A stretch of 64,000 nt of DNA from Meandrina meandrites. Taxonomy: Eukaryota > Cnidaria > Anthozoa > Scleractinia > Meandrinidae. This document shows, piece by piece, positions 24,141 through 32,223 of this stretch (position 1 is the first letter of the stretch; every line of letters starts with the position of its first letter). The stretch lies in contig OY855904.1 of assembly GCA_963693305.1 (NCBI GenBank), forward strand, positions 31,472,724 through 31,536,723. Reading direction: 5' to 3'. The position numbers and the translations under genes are program-made. The notes beneath the pieces were generated by a model, which was given only the letters and a program-made list of their open reading frames with translations, was not told the origin of the DNA and did not search any database.

Positions 24141-24351
24141 AGTAGTAATATCGGAGTCCATCAAATACCACTTCGGGCGCACCCGCCTAATTTTTGCCTC
24201 TTTCCGGACTAGTACTCAGGGATAAACCCTTCGTACTAGGGAAAGAGGCAAAAGGCGGGTGCTGCTCAGTTGTATTTGATGGACTCCGATATTACTACTT
24301 GGAAGAAAAGAACAAAACGAGCCGCCGAACGTCTATTTAGAGGAATGTAGC
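24141..24351 (+). repeat. Left terminal inverted repeat with internal 159-bp hairpin
   Basis: The 211 bases equal the reverse complement of 41036-41246. Within them, 24141-24168 (AGTAGTAATATCGGAGTCC...) is the exact complement of 24272-24299, and the sequences inside these arms also pair imperfectly (GCACCCGCC/GGCGGGTGC, GCCTCTTTCC/GGAAAGAGGC). The outer 159 bases can therefore fold on themselves. The inner 52 bases are ordinary. Confidence 0.95.
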
Positions 24352-24367
24352 AGTCATGTAAACAACA

Positions 24368-24721
24368 ATGGGACGTGGAAGAAAAGGAATTATTTCCCAA
24401 AGTCAAAAACAAATCAGAAAACCCAAAATCAAACTGGCAACCAAGGATGTATTTACAGATCCACCAATACACATTTCAGATGAGCTGCTCGCAGCATTGA
24501 AAAAAATGAGCCCGCAAGATTTAAAGAACACACTTATACAACCGGAAGAAGAACAAGAAGAAGTCGAATTAACAGATATGGAAGAGTACGATTTGACGGG
24601 ATCAGGAGAGCCGGTTTACGAAACACCAATCATGACGCCGCAGCTGTACCGCAGAATAATGGCGAATGAGTTTAGCCAGGACCAGGTAGAGTACATAATA
24701 AAGAAAAGTTTGCACCTTTAA
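24368..24721 (+). CDS. Polinton small hypothetical protein, basic head and acidic tail
   Basis: 117 residues. I do not recognise it. The first 30 residues are very basic (MGRGRKG..., many Lys/Arg/Gln) and could bind DNA. The middle has a helix-like stretch (SDELLAALKKMSPQDLKNTL) and residues ~58-75 are strongly acidic (EEEQEEVELTDMEEYD). It is the first gene inside the left terminal repeat, 16 bases from its inner edge, with no TATATA motif before the ATG. A DNA-end-associated or regulatory role is conceivable, but that is only inference from charge and position. Confidence 0.6.
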   Translation: MGRGRKGIISQSQKQIRKPKIKLATKDVFTDPPIHISDELLAALKKMSPQDLKNTLIQPEEEQEEVELTDMEEYDLTGSGEPVYETPIMTPQLYRRIMANEFSQDQVEYIIKKSLHL

Positions 24722-24907
24722 GAAGTTAATCGCCAGCAGCGTCAAGAATAGCTTCTACAGCTTGAGATGTAATAAGTTTGACATCATTCACCCAAAAGGG
24801 AGAAGAAAGGTCTTTGAAAGCGCACACAATCGCGTGGAACAGCACAATCATACTATATAAACTGTAAATATTTTTGCCACCATTTAGAGAAAAGCAGCAG
24901 GTTGTAA
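24722..24907. other. Short Polinton spacer with TATATAA motif
   Basis: Noncoding gap between two small plus-strand genes. TATATAA at 24854-24860 lies 48 bases before the next ATG, further than in most other Polinton genes. Confidence 0.4.
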
Positions 24908-25207
24908 ATGTTACTCACACCCGAGCAAAAAAAGCTTTTTAATAAAAAACTGGCTGAGATAATGGCGGAAGCAGCGAAAAAGTTCGAAGAAGAAATAAAA
25001 AAATATCAAGAAGACCCCTATGTGTATATCGATGGAAAGAGAATCAAGAAACGTCTAAACCAATGTATCCCATACACGGAGGAAGAATGGGCAGAATACC
25101 AGCGGGACAAAGCCAGTAAAGAGCGTAAACAGCTAATAAACTTCATAGATAAAGTTTTTTTCGAAGACGGCGCGCTGCAATTAGAGAAACGCGGCATAAG
25201 GAAATAA
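24908..25207 (+). CDS. Polinton small charged hypothetical protein
   Basis: 99 residues, mostly predicted helix, rich in Lys and Glu (LTPEQKKLFNKKLAEIMAEA..., then KKFEEEIKKYQEDP). A second helical part around residues 55-85 contains EEWAEYQRDKASKERKQ. I do not recognise a family. It ends one base before the next gene (ATG 25209), so the two are probably expressed together. Confidence 0.6.
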   Translation: MLLTPEQKKLFNKKLAEIMAEAAKKFEEEIKKYQEDPYVYIDGKRIKKRLNQCIPYTEEEWAEYQRDKASKERKQLINFIDKVFFEDGALQLEKRGIRK

Positions 25208-25208
25208 C

Positions 25209-25622
25209 ATGGATGAATTAGAACTGATACAAGCACTTCCACAAGAACTTCGGGAAAAAATCTGTACAGAGTATATTATAATAAGACTCTGGCAACGTAA
25301 AATGCTTGGCTGGGACGATGTCAGAAAAGAAATCAATAAAGGGTATACTTCAATGAAGCTCAGACAGCGAAAAACTCTAGGCTGGGATGAAGTTCATGCT
25401 GCAATTTATGAAGCACCATTTTGCGATCGCAATAAACAAATTGTAAGGGTCTTGTTTTGTTATAAATGTGACAGAAGCAGATGTTCGCGAAATGGTCTCT
25501 GTAATCTGTGCATTAGAAATGGATTCAGACACTATCTCGGCTATCCTATTTTTGATAAAAATGATTATGATGAGTGCTTCAAGAGATCTTTCTCCTCGAA
25601 ATGGAGAGGAGTCTTTGCGTGA
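25209..25622 (+). CDS. Polinton small protein with F-box-like start and Cys cluster
   Basis: 137 residues, ATG one base after the previous stop. The N-terminus (LIQALPQELREKICTEYII) looks like the first helix of an F-box, but the rest of that domain is not clear. Residues ~24-62 hold two similar segments (LWQRKMLGWDDV and LRQRKTLGWDEV), a small internal repeat. The C-terminal half has a possible zinc site (CYKC-x3-RC-x4-LCNLC). F-box-like proteins are used by viruses to redirect host ubiquitin ligases; this is speculative here. Confidence 0.6.
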   Translation: MDELELIQALPQELREKICTEYIIIRLWQRKMLGWDDVRKEINKGYTSMKLRQRKTLGWDEVHAAIYEAPFCDRNKQIVRVLFCYKCDRSRCSRNGLCNLCIRNGFRHYLGYPIFDKNDYDECFKRSFSSKWRGVFA

Positions 25623-25904
25623 CCTTTTCTTAGAAAGACCGGAAACTAATATTTTCTAGTCGAAGCGGGGGTTTCCCTGTTTTAAGGAACAGGTAGCAAA
25701 GGGGGTTGTAAGACAGAAACACAACAAGAGTGTAAAATAAATTAATTTTTATTCAAGTTGATTATAAATTTTATAAAACTACAACATGACGTCACGACAC
25801 AGCTGTGTCGGTCCACAACAATGGAAACAAGATAGAAGCTGCTGATTTGCATAAGTCCCACGGCGTGGGACACACACCAAATAAAAAATTCGAACTTGAA
25901 GAAA

Positions 25905-26030
25905 ATTCGGTTACGGCGTAACCCATTTCTGTTGTTATTCTAATTTATGCTAAAAAATCGGTTACGGCGTAACCCATCTTTGTTGTTATTCTAATTAATG
26001 CTTAAAATTCGGTTACGGCGTAACCCATTT
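25905..26030. repeat. Three 51-bp direct repeats with a 15-bp palindrome (iteron-like)
   Basis: GGTTACGGCGTAACC starts at 25909, 25960 and 26011, a spacing of exactly 51 and 51. Each is followed by CCAT(T/C)T(C/T)T and TTGTTATTCTAATT-type sequence in the first two units. The 7-bp arms GGTTACG/CGTAACC are perfect in all three copies. Confidence 0.9.
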
Positions 26031-26286
26031 CTATTGTTTTGAATCAACAGTTCTTCAGTCAGCGTAGTTCAGCGTAAATCTTAGCAACTCTTCACTCCCG
26101 TTTAAAGCATTCACGAACGCATCTCACAGCTTCCCAAGATCAAACCGCGTCTTGTTAATTTTTTTTTTGTTCTAACCAAACGACAAGAACTGTCTATTCG
26201 CAAGAAGATGAAGCAACTGAATAGATTTTAAGTGTGTTGTACTAATAAAGCAACGGGCTTTCACGCTTCGCCAAGCATGTCAATCA

Positions 26287-26395
26287 AAACACGTGAAACT
26301 TGTCTCTAGAACGTTCTGTCACGTGCCAATAACACGAGGCAAAACACGTGAAACTTGTCTCTAGAACGTTCTGTACACGTGCCAATAACACGAGA
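26287..26395. repeat. 55-bp tandem duplication with E-box and heat-shock-like sites
   Basis: Two copies differing mainly by one inserted base. Each has CACGTG twice (26291, 26321; 26346, 26377) and GAACGTTC once (26310-26317; 26365-26372). GAAnnTTC is the core arrangement of heat-shock elements and CACGTG is the E-box core. Binding is inference. Confidence 0.85.
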
Positions 26396-26432
26396 CAGGA
26401 AAAACTACATGCATGGTTACACGTCGGCAAAC

Positions 26433-28046
26433 TTACTTCTTAAAAGAAAAATCGTCTATTAAAATTAAACTTACTAATACCTGTTTTGTATTAGATAGGC
26501 CTCTATCGGGGTGTTCGTGTTGAGATAAATAAACCGCAAAATAGTCTCCCGGATTTATTTGTTTTCTTTCACCGCCATAACGGGGCTCTGCATATTGGTA
26601 TTTTAAACCACTAGCATTACGTACGCTTGTAAATGGGATGCCATCATCAAAACCTCTAGGTAAAGTAAAATTAAAACCTATTCTTTCATAAGTTCTAGAG
26701 GCGCCCTTGTTTTCAATAATTAAAGCTGAGATACCATCGAGTAAGCAAGGAAATGGCGCCATCACACGAAGGTTATTACCGAATTTAACAAAAGTTCTAT
26801 TACCAGTAACATTTTCATCCGAGTTCCATTCGCCAGTTATTACTATTCTAGGTTGGAAATTCTTTAACGCATTACCGTTAAGATCTAAATCTTTTTCTAA
26901 CTTGATTGTATCGCTGTCTGTTACGAAGCCTGGATCATAATTTTTTATTTGAAAAAAGTTCATATCTAAATTTGTTTGTAGAGTAAAATCACCGTCGGAA
27001 GCGAGAAAGAAAACATCATCGTAAATAATTCCGTCTATATCTGATTGATACCCCTTTACACCGTAAATGATTAAAGCGGCCTTTTCACTAGGTGCTGAAC
27101 CATCATAACCCGGATTTAAAATGTCAAAATAGATAGTGTCGTCATTCTTATCTTTTAATTTGTAAGTATTAAAAATAACCCTTATATACGGAGGGTTATG
27201 GGTGGCAAAGCGTTTGGTGTGGTAGGTAATAGTACTGGAGGCCAACTTGTTTAAAGGGTTAAGAAACCAGTTTTGGTCGTTTTTGTTTTTAGGGTAAAAG
27301 AACTCAACACATATAGTGTACTCTCCTTCTTTTAGAGGTGTTTTATTCAACGCCAAACGCGAGTTGAAAGAATTGTCACTTGTTTTTATAATGTTAAAAG
27401 TGTAAGCCTTTTTATTGACACTGTGAAGGTTGGATGTAAAGTCTTCAACGGTAACAGAAGAAATATTGTTTACAGCTGAAACACCAACCCTTTGGGTTAA
27501 AAAACCTAAGTCATTCTTTTTATGGGCGTGCCCAGTTGTAATTGCAGAGGAGCCCACATATTTTTTCATTGAAGTGAGATTGACAGCATCTTGATCGCCG
27601 ACAGGATTTGCGAGCTGTTTGATTGCATGGTCGTTCATGACAATGTCACCAGTAACGCTAGCTGATGATACATCCCCACTATCACCCTTTTCACCTTTTT
27701 CACCTTTATCCCCCATAGCTCCTTTCGAACCCGCAGGTCCAGTTGCTCCAGTGGGTCCCGCGGGTCCTGTAGCTCCGGTTGGTCCCGTAGGTCCCGTTGC
27801 TCCCGCAGGGCCAGCAGGTCCGGTCGGTCCTTGTGAGCCCGTATCACCTTTTAATCCTTTTTCCCCAGCATCACCTTTATCTCCTTTAGGACCTTGTGGG
27901 CCAGTATTGCCCTTATCACCTTTTTCGCCTTTAGGGCCGCGCGCTCCAGTTGCGCCAGTCGGACCAGCAGGGCCGGCTTCCCCTCGGATTGAAGTAGACT
28001 CTTCATGTGTTTGAGTTGCACCCGTCGCACCGTTAAGAAACCCCAT
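26433..28046 (-). CDS. Collagen-like fibre protein of the Polinton
   Basis: 537 residues. Residues ~20-130 are Gly-X-Y triplets ([27 protein letters not shown]) like a collagen triple helix. They are followed by [21 protein letters not shown], the kind of segment seen in phage and viral fibre shafts where trimers register, and a related segment near residues 360-400 ([14 protein letters not shown]..., [13 protein letters not shown]). The last ~140 residues form a probable globular head. It is a virion-surface fibre candidate. A TATATAG motif (minus strand, 28049-28055) lies only two bases before the ATG. The gene is downstream of the packaging ATPase on the same strand. Confidence 0.8.
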   Translation of the reverse strand: MGFLNGATGATQTHEESTSIRGEAGPAGPTGATGARGPKGEKGDKGNTGPQGPKGDKGDAGEKGLKGDTGSQGPTGPAGPAGATGPTGPTGATGPAGPTGATGPAGSKGAMGDKGEKGEKGDSGDVSSASVTGDIVMNDHAIKQLANPVGDQDAVNLTSMKKYVGSSAITTGHAHKKNDLGFLTQRVGVSAVNNISSVTVEDFTSNLHSVNKKAYTFNIIKTSDNSFNSRLALNKTPLKEGEYTICVEFFYPKNKNDQNWFLNPLNKLASSTITYHTKRFATHNPPYIRVIFNTYKLKDKNDDTIYFDILNPGYDGSAPSEKAALIIYGVKGYQSDIDGIIYDDVFFLASDGDFTLQTNLDMNFFQIKNYDPGFVTDSDTIKLEKDLDLNGNALKNFQPRIVITGEWNSDENVTGNRTFVKFGNNLRVMAPFPCLLDGISALIIENKGASRTYERIGFNFTLPRGFDDGIPFTSVRNASGLKYQYAEPRYGGERKQINPGDYFAVYLSQHEHPDRGLSNTKQVLVSLILIDDFSFKK

Positions 28047-28048
28047 CT

Positions 28049-28681
28049 CTATATATTTTCGTCAAAATTTTTAAGTGTGGTTTTTTTTGGTTTGTCGTGG
28101 TATAAAAAAGAATATTTAGCATCGGTAGCCCTTTCAAGCAGCGCTCTGTCAATTCCCAATTCATCGGCAATACGGTTATTTTCTTTGGGAAGAAAGTCGA
28201 AAATGCAAAAGTGGCTACAATTATCTCGGATGTTTTTGGGGACCTTAAAATAGCTTTGAGAAAGATAAATGACGCTGCAATTGCGGTGGCGACCGTTGAT
28301 AAAATAATCGATAATGTCGTTTTGGTTGCTTTCACAAACCATGTCATCGAAAATTACAATCTTTTGATTGTCAGTGGACAGCATTTCCAAAGGAATAACA
28401 TCGTTGGCGGCTTCGATAACATTATAGCCAGCCACAGGATTGACTCTTGTGTCGAAATCATCAATCATATATTGGTACTTGTCTTGATGCAGGTTCTTAG
28501 CGCAAAGGTAAATTTTGTCGTAGACCAACAACTTGTAAAGCATATGCATGAGAATATTTGTCTTACCAGAGTTGCTTGGCCCGCAAATAAGCATCCGAAA
28601 GGTATCTGCTGGCATACAAGGGTGGCCTTGCTTGTAATTACTTTTTGTAGTCAAACTGGGGTCGTAATTGGGAATTTTCAT
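28049..28681 (-). CDS. A32-type genome-packaging ATPase (FtsK/HerA superfamily)
   Basis: 210 residues. Walker A is [10 protein letters not shown] near residues 33-42, Walker B is KIVIFDD near 107-113, and a polar strand follows (VIYLSQSY). The length and motif order match the packaging ATPase that is a core gene of Polintons, virophages and poxvirus-like viruses. It pumps DNA into preformed capsids in those systems. The start codon faces that of the next plus-strand gene (28710), with one TATATATA box between them. The fibre gene begins two bases after the stop. Confidence 0.92.
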   Translation of the reverse strand: MKIPNYDPSLTTKSNYKQGHPCMPADTFRMLICGPSNSGKTNILMHMLYKLLVYDKIYLCAKNLHQDKYQYMIDDFDTRVNPVAGYNVIEAANDVIPLEMLSTDNQKIVIFDDMVCESNQNDIIDYFINGRHRNCSVIYLSQSYFKVPKNIRDNCSHFCIFDFLPKENNRIADELGIDRALLERATDAKYSFLYHDKPKKTTLKNFDENI

Positions 28682-28691
28682 TTTTTTCTGT

Positions 28692-28700
28692 TATATATAC
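28692..28700. promoter_or_regulatory. Shared TATATATAC box between divergent Polinton genes
   Basis: The ATG of the ATPase (minus, 28681) and the ATG of the next gene (plus, 28710) are only 28 bases apart, and this self-complementary AT box is the only motif between them. It is about 10 bases from either start codon. Confidence 0.6.
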
Positions 28701-28709
28701 GGCAAAAAT

Positions 28710-29564
28710 ATGTCCATGAAGAAGTGGCAAAAACTTGCTAGCGAAAAGGCTGAAGTTGAGCAGCAGAACGACAAAATCCTCGCGGTGATAAAAAATACCA
28801 AAATCAATAAAGGGTTTGGCCAGCTATCAGGTGAGGATTTGTTCAAACCTATCACATCGCGGCTTGACAAACTCCAAATAGGGGATAGCAACTCAAAAGA
28901 AGAGGTTCCAGACTATGGTATGGATGAGTTTGATTTAAATAACCCCTTCGATGGAGATTTTAGACCGGATGCAGAAACTCCACTACCAACACCAACACCA
29001 TCACCAACACCATCACCAACACCATCACCTACATCATCACCAACATCAACACCGTTACCACCTTTGGCTGAAGAGGAAGAAACGGAATTAATGGAAGAAA
29101 TGGAAGAAGAGCAACCAAGTAAATGGGGGCCACCACAAGAACTGGTTATCGAGCGATCAGAGTCAACTGACCTGCAGACACTAAACAGCATGTTAACAAA
29201 AAATAAAAACAATCCCAACTATGTGGTAAAAAGCAAAAAATCACCATTCCACGGCGACACATTGGCAGTGATAAAAAAAAAGAGAGATGAAATTCTTGAA
29301 AGGAGAAAAAGAGGGGTTAAAATCCCCATACAGCAGCTGATGCCCGATGTTGATGATGATGAACCCGACAGAGAAATGGAAGGAAGCGGAAGTGTTGATC
29401 CAAACGCTTTGGTTGACAGGCTACACTTAAGCCTGGCGTCTATACAGGCGGGCAACACCTCACTGAAGCTGAAAAAACAGGTCCAGCAGATGTTAGGGTT
29501 GCTGGTAAAGCTAAAGGAAATAACACAAAAAGAAGCCCACAAAATTTTGGGCACAATTATATAA
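28710..29564 (+). CDS. Polinton hypothetical protein with Pro-Thr linker
   Basis: I choose the ATG at 28710 (MSMKKWQKLASEK), not the earlier one at 28668, because the TATATATA box at 28692 lies between them; the product is 284 residues. The N-terminal ~70 residues look helical, followed by a (TP/SP)n linker at about residues 90-115 and an acidic stretch (EEEETELMEEMEEEQ). The C-terminal ~50 residues look like a coiled coil (LVDRLHLSLASIQAGN..., KKQVQQMLGLLVKLKEITQK). I do not recognise the family. By position and make-up it could be a scaffold or a fibre/penton partner. The stop TAA lies inside the next gene's TATATAA motif. Confidence 0.65.
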   Translation: MSMKKWQKLASEKAEVEQQNDKILAVIKNTKINKGFGQLSGEDLFKPITSRLDKLQIGDSNSKEEVPDYGMDEFDLNNPFDGDFRPDAETPLPTPTPSPTPSPTPSPTSSPTSTPLPPLAEEEETELMEEMEEEQPSKWGPPQELVIERSESTDLQTLNSMLTKNKNNPNYVVKSKKSPFHGDTLAVIKKKRDEILERRKRGVKIPIQQLMPDVDDDEPDREMEGSGSVDPNALVDRLHLSLASIQAGNTSLKLKKQVQQMLGLLVKLKEITQKEAHKILGTII

Positions 29565-29611
29565 GCAACATGACAACACATAAATTTGAGTGATATTATA
29601 TAAGCAACATG
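29556..29611 (+). promoter_or_regulatory. Duplicated start region before the minor capsid gene
   Basis: ATTATATAAGCAACATG occurs at 29556-29572 and again at 29595-29611, 39 bases apart. The second ATG starts the minor capsid gene. The first opens a seven-codon frame ending in TGA at 29591-29593. The duplication therefore copied promoter-like sequence and start codon together. Confidence 0.75.
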
Positions 29612-30388
29612 TCAACCCATTTTCATTTCAACCTGTTGCTCGACTCGCAGCTGGCCAAACAAAACAACGCCAACAGCAAGTCACATGACTTCACAATTAA
29701 GTTTGACCCACCAATTGCTTTAGAACCCTCCAAATCATACAAGGCGGCGTTAAATGAGCTGGTATCTATGTCTTATTCATGGTACAACATCGCGAAACAG
29801 TACAACAACAACGAATTCAAATGGCGGAAAAAACCAGAGAACTGGAAAACCGTGACAATTCCGGATGGAATGTATGATTACGACGGTCTCAACACCACCA
29901 TTCAGGCACTAATCGGAAGAGTGGATCCCAAGGATGAAAAATCCAAGTTTATTTTTCAGCTGTATTTTCACACCACAACGTATCGAGCGGTTATTTTGTT
30001 GCAGGACGGCTACGAGCTTGATCTAAGTGGAGGTGAATTCGCCACGCTGCTGGGTTTTGACAAGAAAACAATAGACGGAGCGAACAATAGGAGCGACCGC
30101 ATACCAAATATAACAAGAGGCGTCGACTGGATCTACGTCCATTGTGATCTCATTACAAGGGCTGTGGACAACATCGGGGGTGACGTTATGTTCTCTTTTT
30201 CAACCGCTGAACTCGCCGTCAGCTACCCCTTTTCAAAAGAGCCCCGCCGTCTCTTGTGGCACCCGGTGAACAAAAATAGAATCAATGCGATAAATATCAA
30301 AATCACGGACGGACGCAACAACATTATAGATCTGAATGACCAAGACGTGGCTTTAAGCATCATCATTGAAGAAGAAAAAGAAAAATAA
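29609..30388 (+). CDS. Minor capsid (penton-like) protein of the Polinton
   Basis: 259 residues. The pattern near the N-terminus (FTIKFDPPIALEPSKSYKAAL, then NELVSMSYSWYNI) and the GMYDYDGLNTTIQALI segment match what I recall of the single jelly-roll minor capsid/penton proteins of Polintons and related viruses. Position just upstream of the probable major capsid gene also fits. TATATAAG at 29597-29604 precedes the ATG by 5 bases. The frame is intact. The name is given from memory of the family, not from a search. Confidence 0.75.
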   Translation: MSTHFHFNLLLDSQLAKQNNANSKSHDFTIKFDPPIALEPSKSYKAALNELVSMSYSWYNIAKQYNNNEFKWRKKPENWKTVTIPDGMYDYDGLNTTIQALIGRVDPKDEKSKFIFQLYFHTTTYRAVILLQDGYELDLSGGEFATLLGFDKKTIDGANNRSDRIPNITRGVDWIYVHCDLITRAVDNIGGDVMFSFSTAELAVSYPFSKEPRRLLWHPVNKNRINAINIKITDGRNNIIDLNDQDVALSIIIEEEKEK

Positions 30389-30407
30389 TTTACACATAAG
30401 TATAATA

Positions 30408-30893
30408 ATGAATCATCCGAGCGAGTGGGCGAGATATTATGACGCGCCAAACGGAACATATAGATACAGACACAAAGGTACGGGGGTTGTAAGAGACACC
30501 CTGATGAATATAGGAAAGCGGTTCAAAAAGAAGGTCACCCGTCAGACGTTGGAGAAGGCTGTAAATGAAGCCTCGAAGCAAATGCTGAAAAAAGCCGCAG
30601 AAAAAGCAGAAGAAAAAGCGGCTGACAAGATACAAGCGGTTTTGCGAAATAGCAACTCAGTTGCTACCCCAAGTGTAAAACCTAAGAGTAAAAAGACTCC
30701 AAGTGTAAAACCTAAGGGTAAAAAGACCCCACCACAGAAACTTAGTACCGAGTCGAAACAAAAACTGAAGAAGATGCTAAACCCTGGGGTAGCAACTCAG
30801 TTAAGCGCGGATTCACGGAAAAAGTTGCAACAGATTTTAAACGCGGGTCAGGCTGCAAGGATGAAAGTAAACCAATTGATAGCAGAAAATTAA
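30408..30893 (+). CDS. Polinton small very basic protein
   Basis: I take ATG 30408 (MNHPSEWARYYDAPNG), preceded by TATAATA, over the overlapping upstream ATG at 30366, giving 161 residues. After a short N-terminal part come a helix-rich Lys/Glu/Ala stretch (LKKAAEKAEEKAADKI) and tandem Lys-rich repeats (PSVKPKSKKTPSVKPKGKK). Charge suggests a DNA-condensing core protein, as in adenoviruses, or a capsid-lining protein. No recognised domain. It sits between the minor and major capsid candidates. Confidence 0.65.
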   Translation: MNHPSEWARYYDAPNGTYRYRHKGTGVVRDTLMNIGKRFKKKVTRQTLEKAVNEASKQMLKKAAEKAEEKAADKIQAVLRNSNSVATPSVKPKSKKTPSVKPKGKKTPPQKLSTESKQKLKKMLNPGVATQLSADSRKKLQQILNAGQAARMKVNQLIAEN

Positions 30894-30911
30894 AATAATT
30901 TTTTAAAAAGA

Positions 30912-30919
30912 TATATAGG
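30912..30919 (+). promoter_or_regulatory. TATATAGG motif before the capsid gene
   Basis: TATATAGG followed by CCGCAAG and the ATG at 30927. It is one of the clearest examples of the start-proximal motif used across this element. Confidence 0.55.
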
Positions 30920-30926
30920 CCGCAAG

Positions 30927-32192
30927 ATGTTCAGAAGCCACAGGCATTTGGAAAAAACAGAGTATGTTCGTATCATGTTAGACAAACCGATCACTATCCC
31001 GGGAAACAATCAGCACCAGGTAAAGACAAACTATAAATTCACACTCACCGACCGGGACAACTGGTATGACTGGTATAACGCCTACTTCCGGGCTGATTTC
31101 ACTTTCGAGGCAACCGCGGATGGTGCGCAAGTTGCAGCAGATGCTAGGTCAGCACCCATTAACGGCTCATTTTCACTGATAAACAAACTTGTGGTAAAAT
31201 CATCGGGCAAAAACATGTACAACGTAGACAACATTCACAAGCTCATATTTATTAAAAACTTGTTGGATTTTTCTGATGACTTTGCAAGGAGCGCAGCGAA
31301 AAACCAGTTTTGGTATTTGGATACAACGAATAGCAATGTAACGGCCGTCGCTGCCACTAACCTTGGAATCAGAGAAAGGGGTTTACTTGCCCATGCCGGT
31401 CTCACGGTTGAAACCCTCATACCGCTTAACAGGTACTCATTTTTCGAAGAGTTGGGTGACAAGCTTCTCCCCCCAATGCAGATGGAGTTTGAAATTGAGT
31501 TACAATCGGATGCAGAGCTGATTTGGCAAAACGATGGCACCAATCGCAGGGTAGTGGTGAGAAACTTCGAGCTGTGGGTTCCATTGCTGCGTTTCACCAG
31601 CGAAGGACAGAAGCTCGCAAACGAAAACTTTTTGAAACCTCAGAAATGGACGTACCTGAATGAAATGATCCAACCCAGCAGTAGCCGGCGTGACGCTTTT
31701 GGTTCGTGGCAGATAAATCCTGGTATAAAGGATGCCAAACATGTTTTCATTTTCATTCAACAGTCAAGGAAGGAGAAGGCCTTGACCCAAAACCCCTACT
31801 TCTTTGACACCTTTGACATTGATGGAGACAATTCAGCCAAGCTAGCGACCTGCCGGCTACAATACGGCTCTTCACAGTACTATCCGGAGCTGGACTACGA
31901 CGAAAACTTCAAACTGCGCATTCTTAATGACTTAATGAACTACCGGTACCGCAAAAACGACTACAACACCGGTGTTCAGCTTCAGCCCAACAACTTCAAG
32001 GATTTATACCCAGTACTTTATTTCGACCTACGTGAAAACAAGGATAACATGACCAACGACCCGAAGCAGATGGTTTTTCACTACAGGCTCAACGAGGCGG
32101 CCAACGCGCAAGACTACACCATTTATGCAGGAATTTTGTACGAGTCCGAATTTGCTCTCAGGCAGGTGGGTAATGAGTTGGTTATGGGTTAA
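30927..32192 (+). CDS. Probable major capsid protein (double jelly-roll candidate)
   Basis: 421 residues, largely predicted beta strand, with a long middle region and no signal peptide or membrane helix. It is the largest structural-type gene in the virion block and lies between the minor capsid gene and the small basic/protease genes, where Polintons usually carry their major capsid gene. Segments such as DWYNAYFRADFTF and INKLVVKSSGKNMYNVDN look like capsid strands, but I cannot prove a double jelly-roll without structure prediction. It is shorter than many Polinton major capsid proteins and lacks the PPTQTSI-type start that I recall from another lineage. Confidence 0.65.
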   Translation: MFRSHRHLEKTEYVRIMLDKPITIPGNNQHQVKTNYKFTLTDRDNWYDWYNAYFRADFTFEATADGAQVAADARSAPINGSFSLINKLVVKSSGKNMYNVDNIHKLIFIKNLLDFSDDFARSAAKNQFWYLDTTNSNVTAVAATNLGIRERGLLAHAGLTVETLIPLNRYSFFEELGDKLLPPMQMEFEIELQSDAELIWQNDGTNRRVVVRNFELWVPLLRFTSEGQKLANENFLKPQKWTYLNEMIQPSSSRRDAFGSWQINPGIKDAKHVFIFIQQSRKEKALTQNPYFFDTFDIDGDNSAKLATCRLQYGSSQYYPELDYDENFKLRILNDLMNYRYRKNDYNTGVQLQPNNFKDLYPVLYFDLRENKDNMTNDPKQMVFHYRLNEAANAQDYTIYAGILYESEFALRQVGNELVMG

Positions 32193-32223
32193 AAGTAAAA
32201 TAATTTTGTATGAAATATAAGAG

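Larger units (their letters stand above)
25623..26432. promoter_or_regulatory. Palindrome-rich noncoding hub between convergent Polinton genes
   Basis: This is the only long noncoding block inside the element, between the 3' ends of a plus-strand and a minus-strand gene. It contains AATAAA-type signals near 25738, TGACGTCA (25787-25794, a cAMP-response-element match), the perfect palindrome CGACACAGCTGTGTCG (25795-25810), GTCCCACGGCGTGGGAC (25855-25871), three GGTTACGGCGTAACC units at exactly 51-bp spacing, and a 55-bp tandem duplication with CACGTG and GAACGTTC sites. A replication origin, enhancer or packaging signal are the options. The sequence does not decide between them. Confidence 0.6.

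Noticed and set aside
25468..25659. 63-codon frame overlapping the end of the gene at 25209
   Set aside because: It overlaps a better frame with a Cys cluster, has no start motif and shows no recognisable sequence.
25905..26030. CRISPR-like array (regular repeats with spacers)
   Set aside because: Only three units, the repeats are palindromic 15-mers, the intervening sequence is itself similar between units, and the context is an animal-genome Polinton.
27619..28014. Pro-rich protein antisense to the fibre gene
   Set aside because: It is the mirror of the Gly-X-Y coding repeats, whose complement is rich in Pro codons. The minus-strand gene has motifs, start and context.
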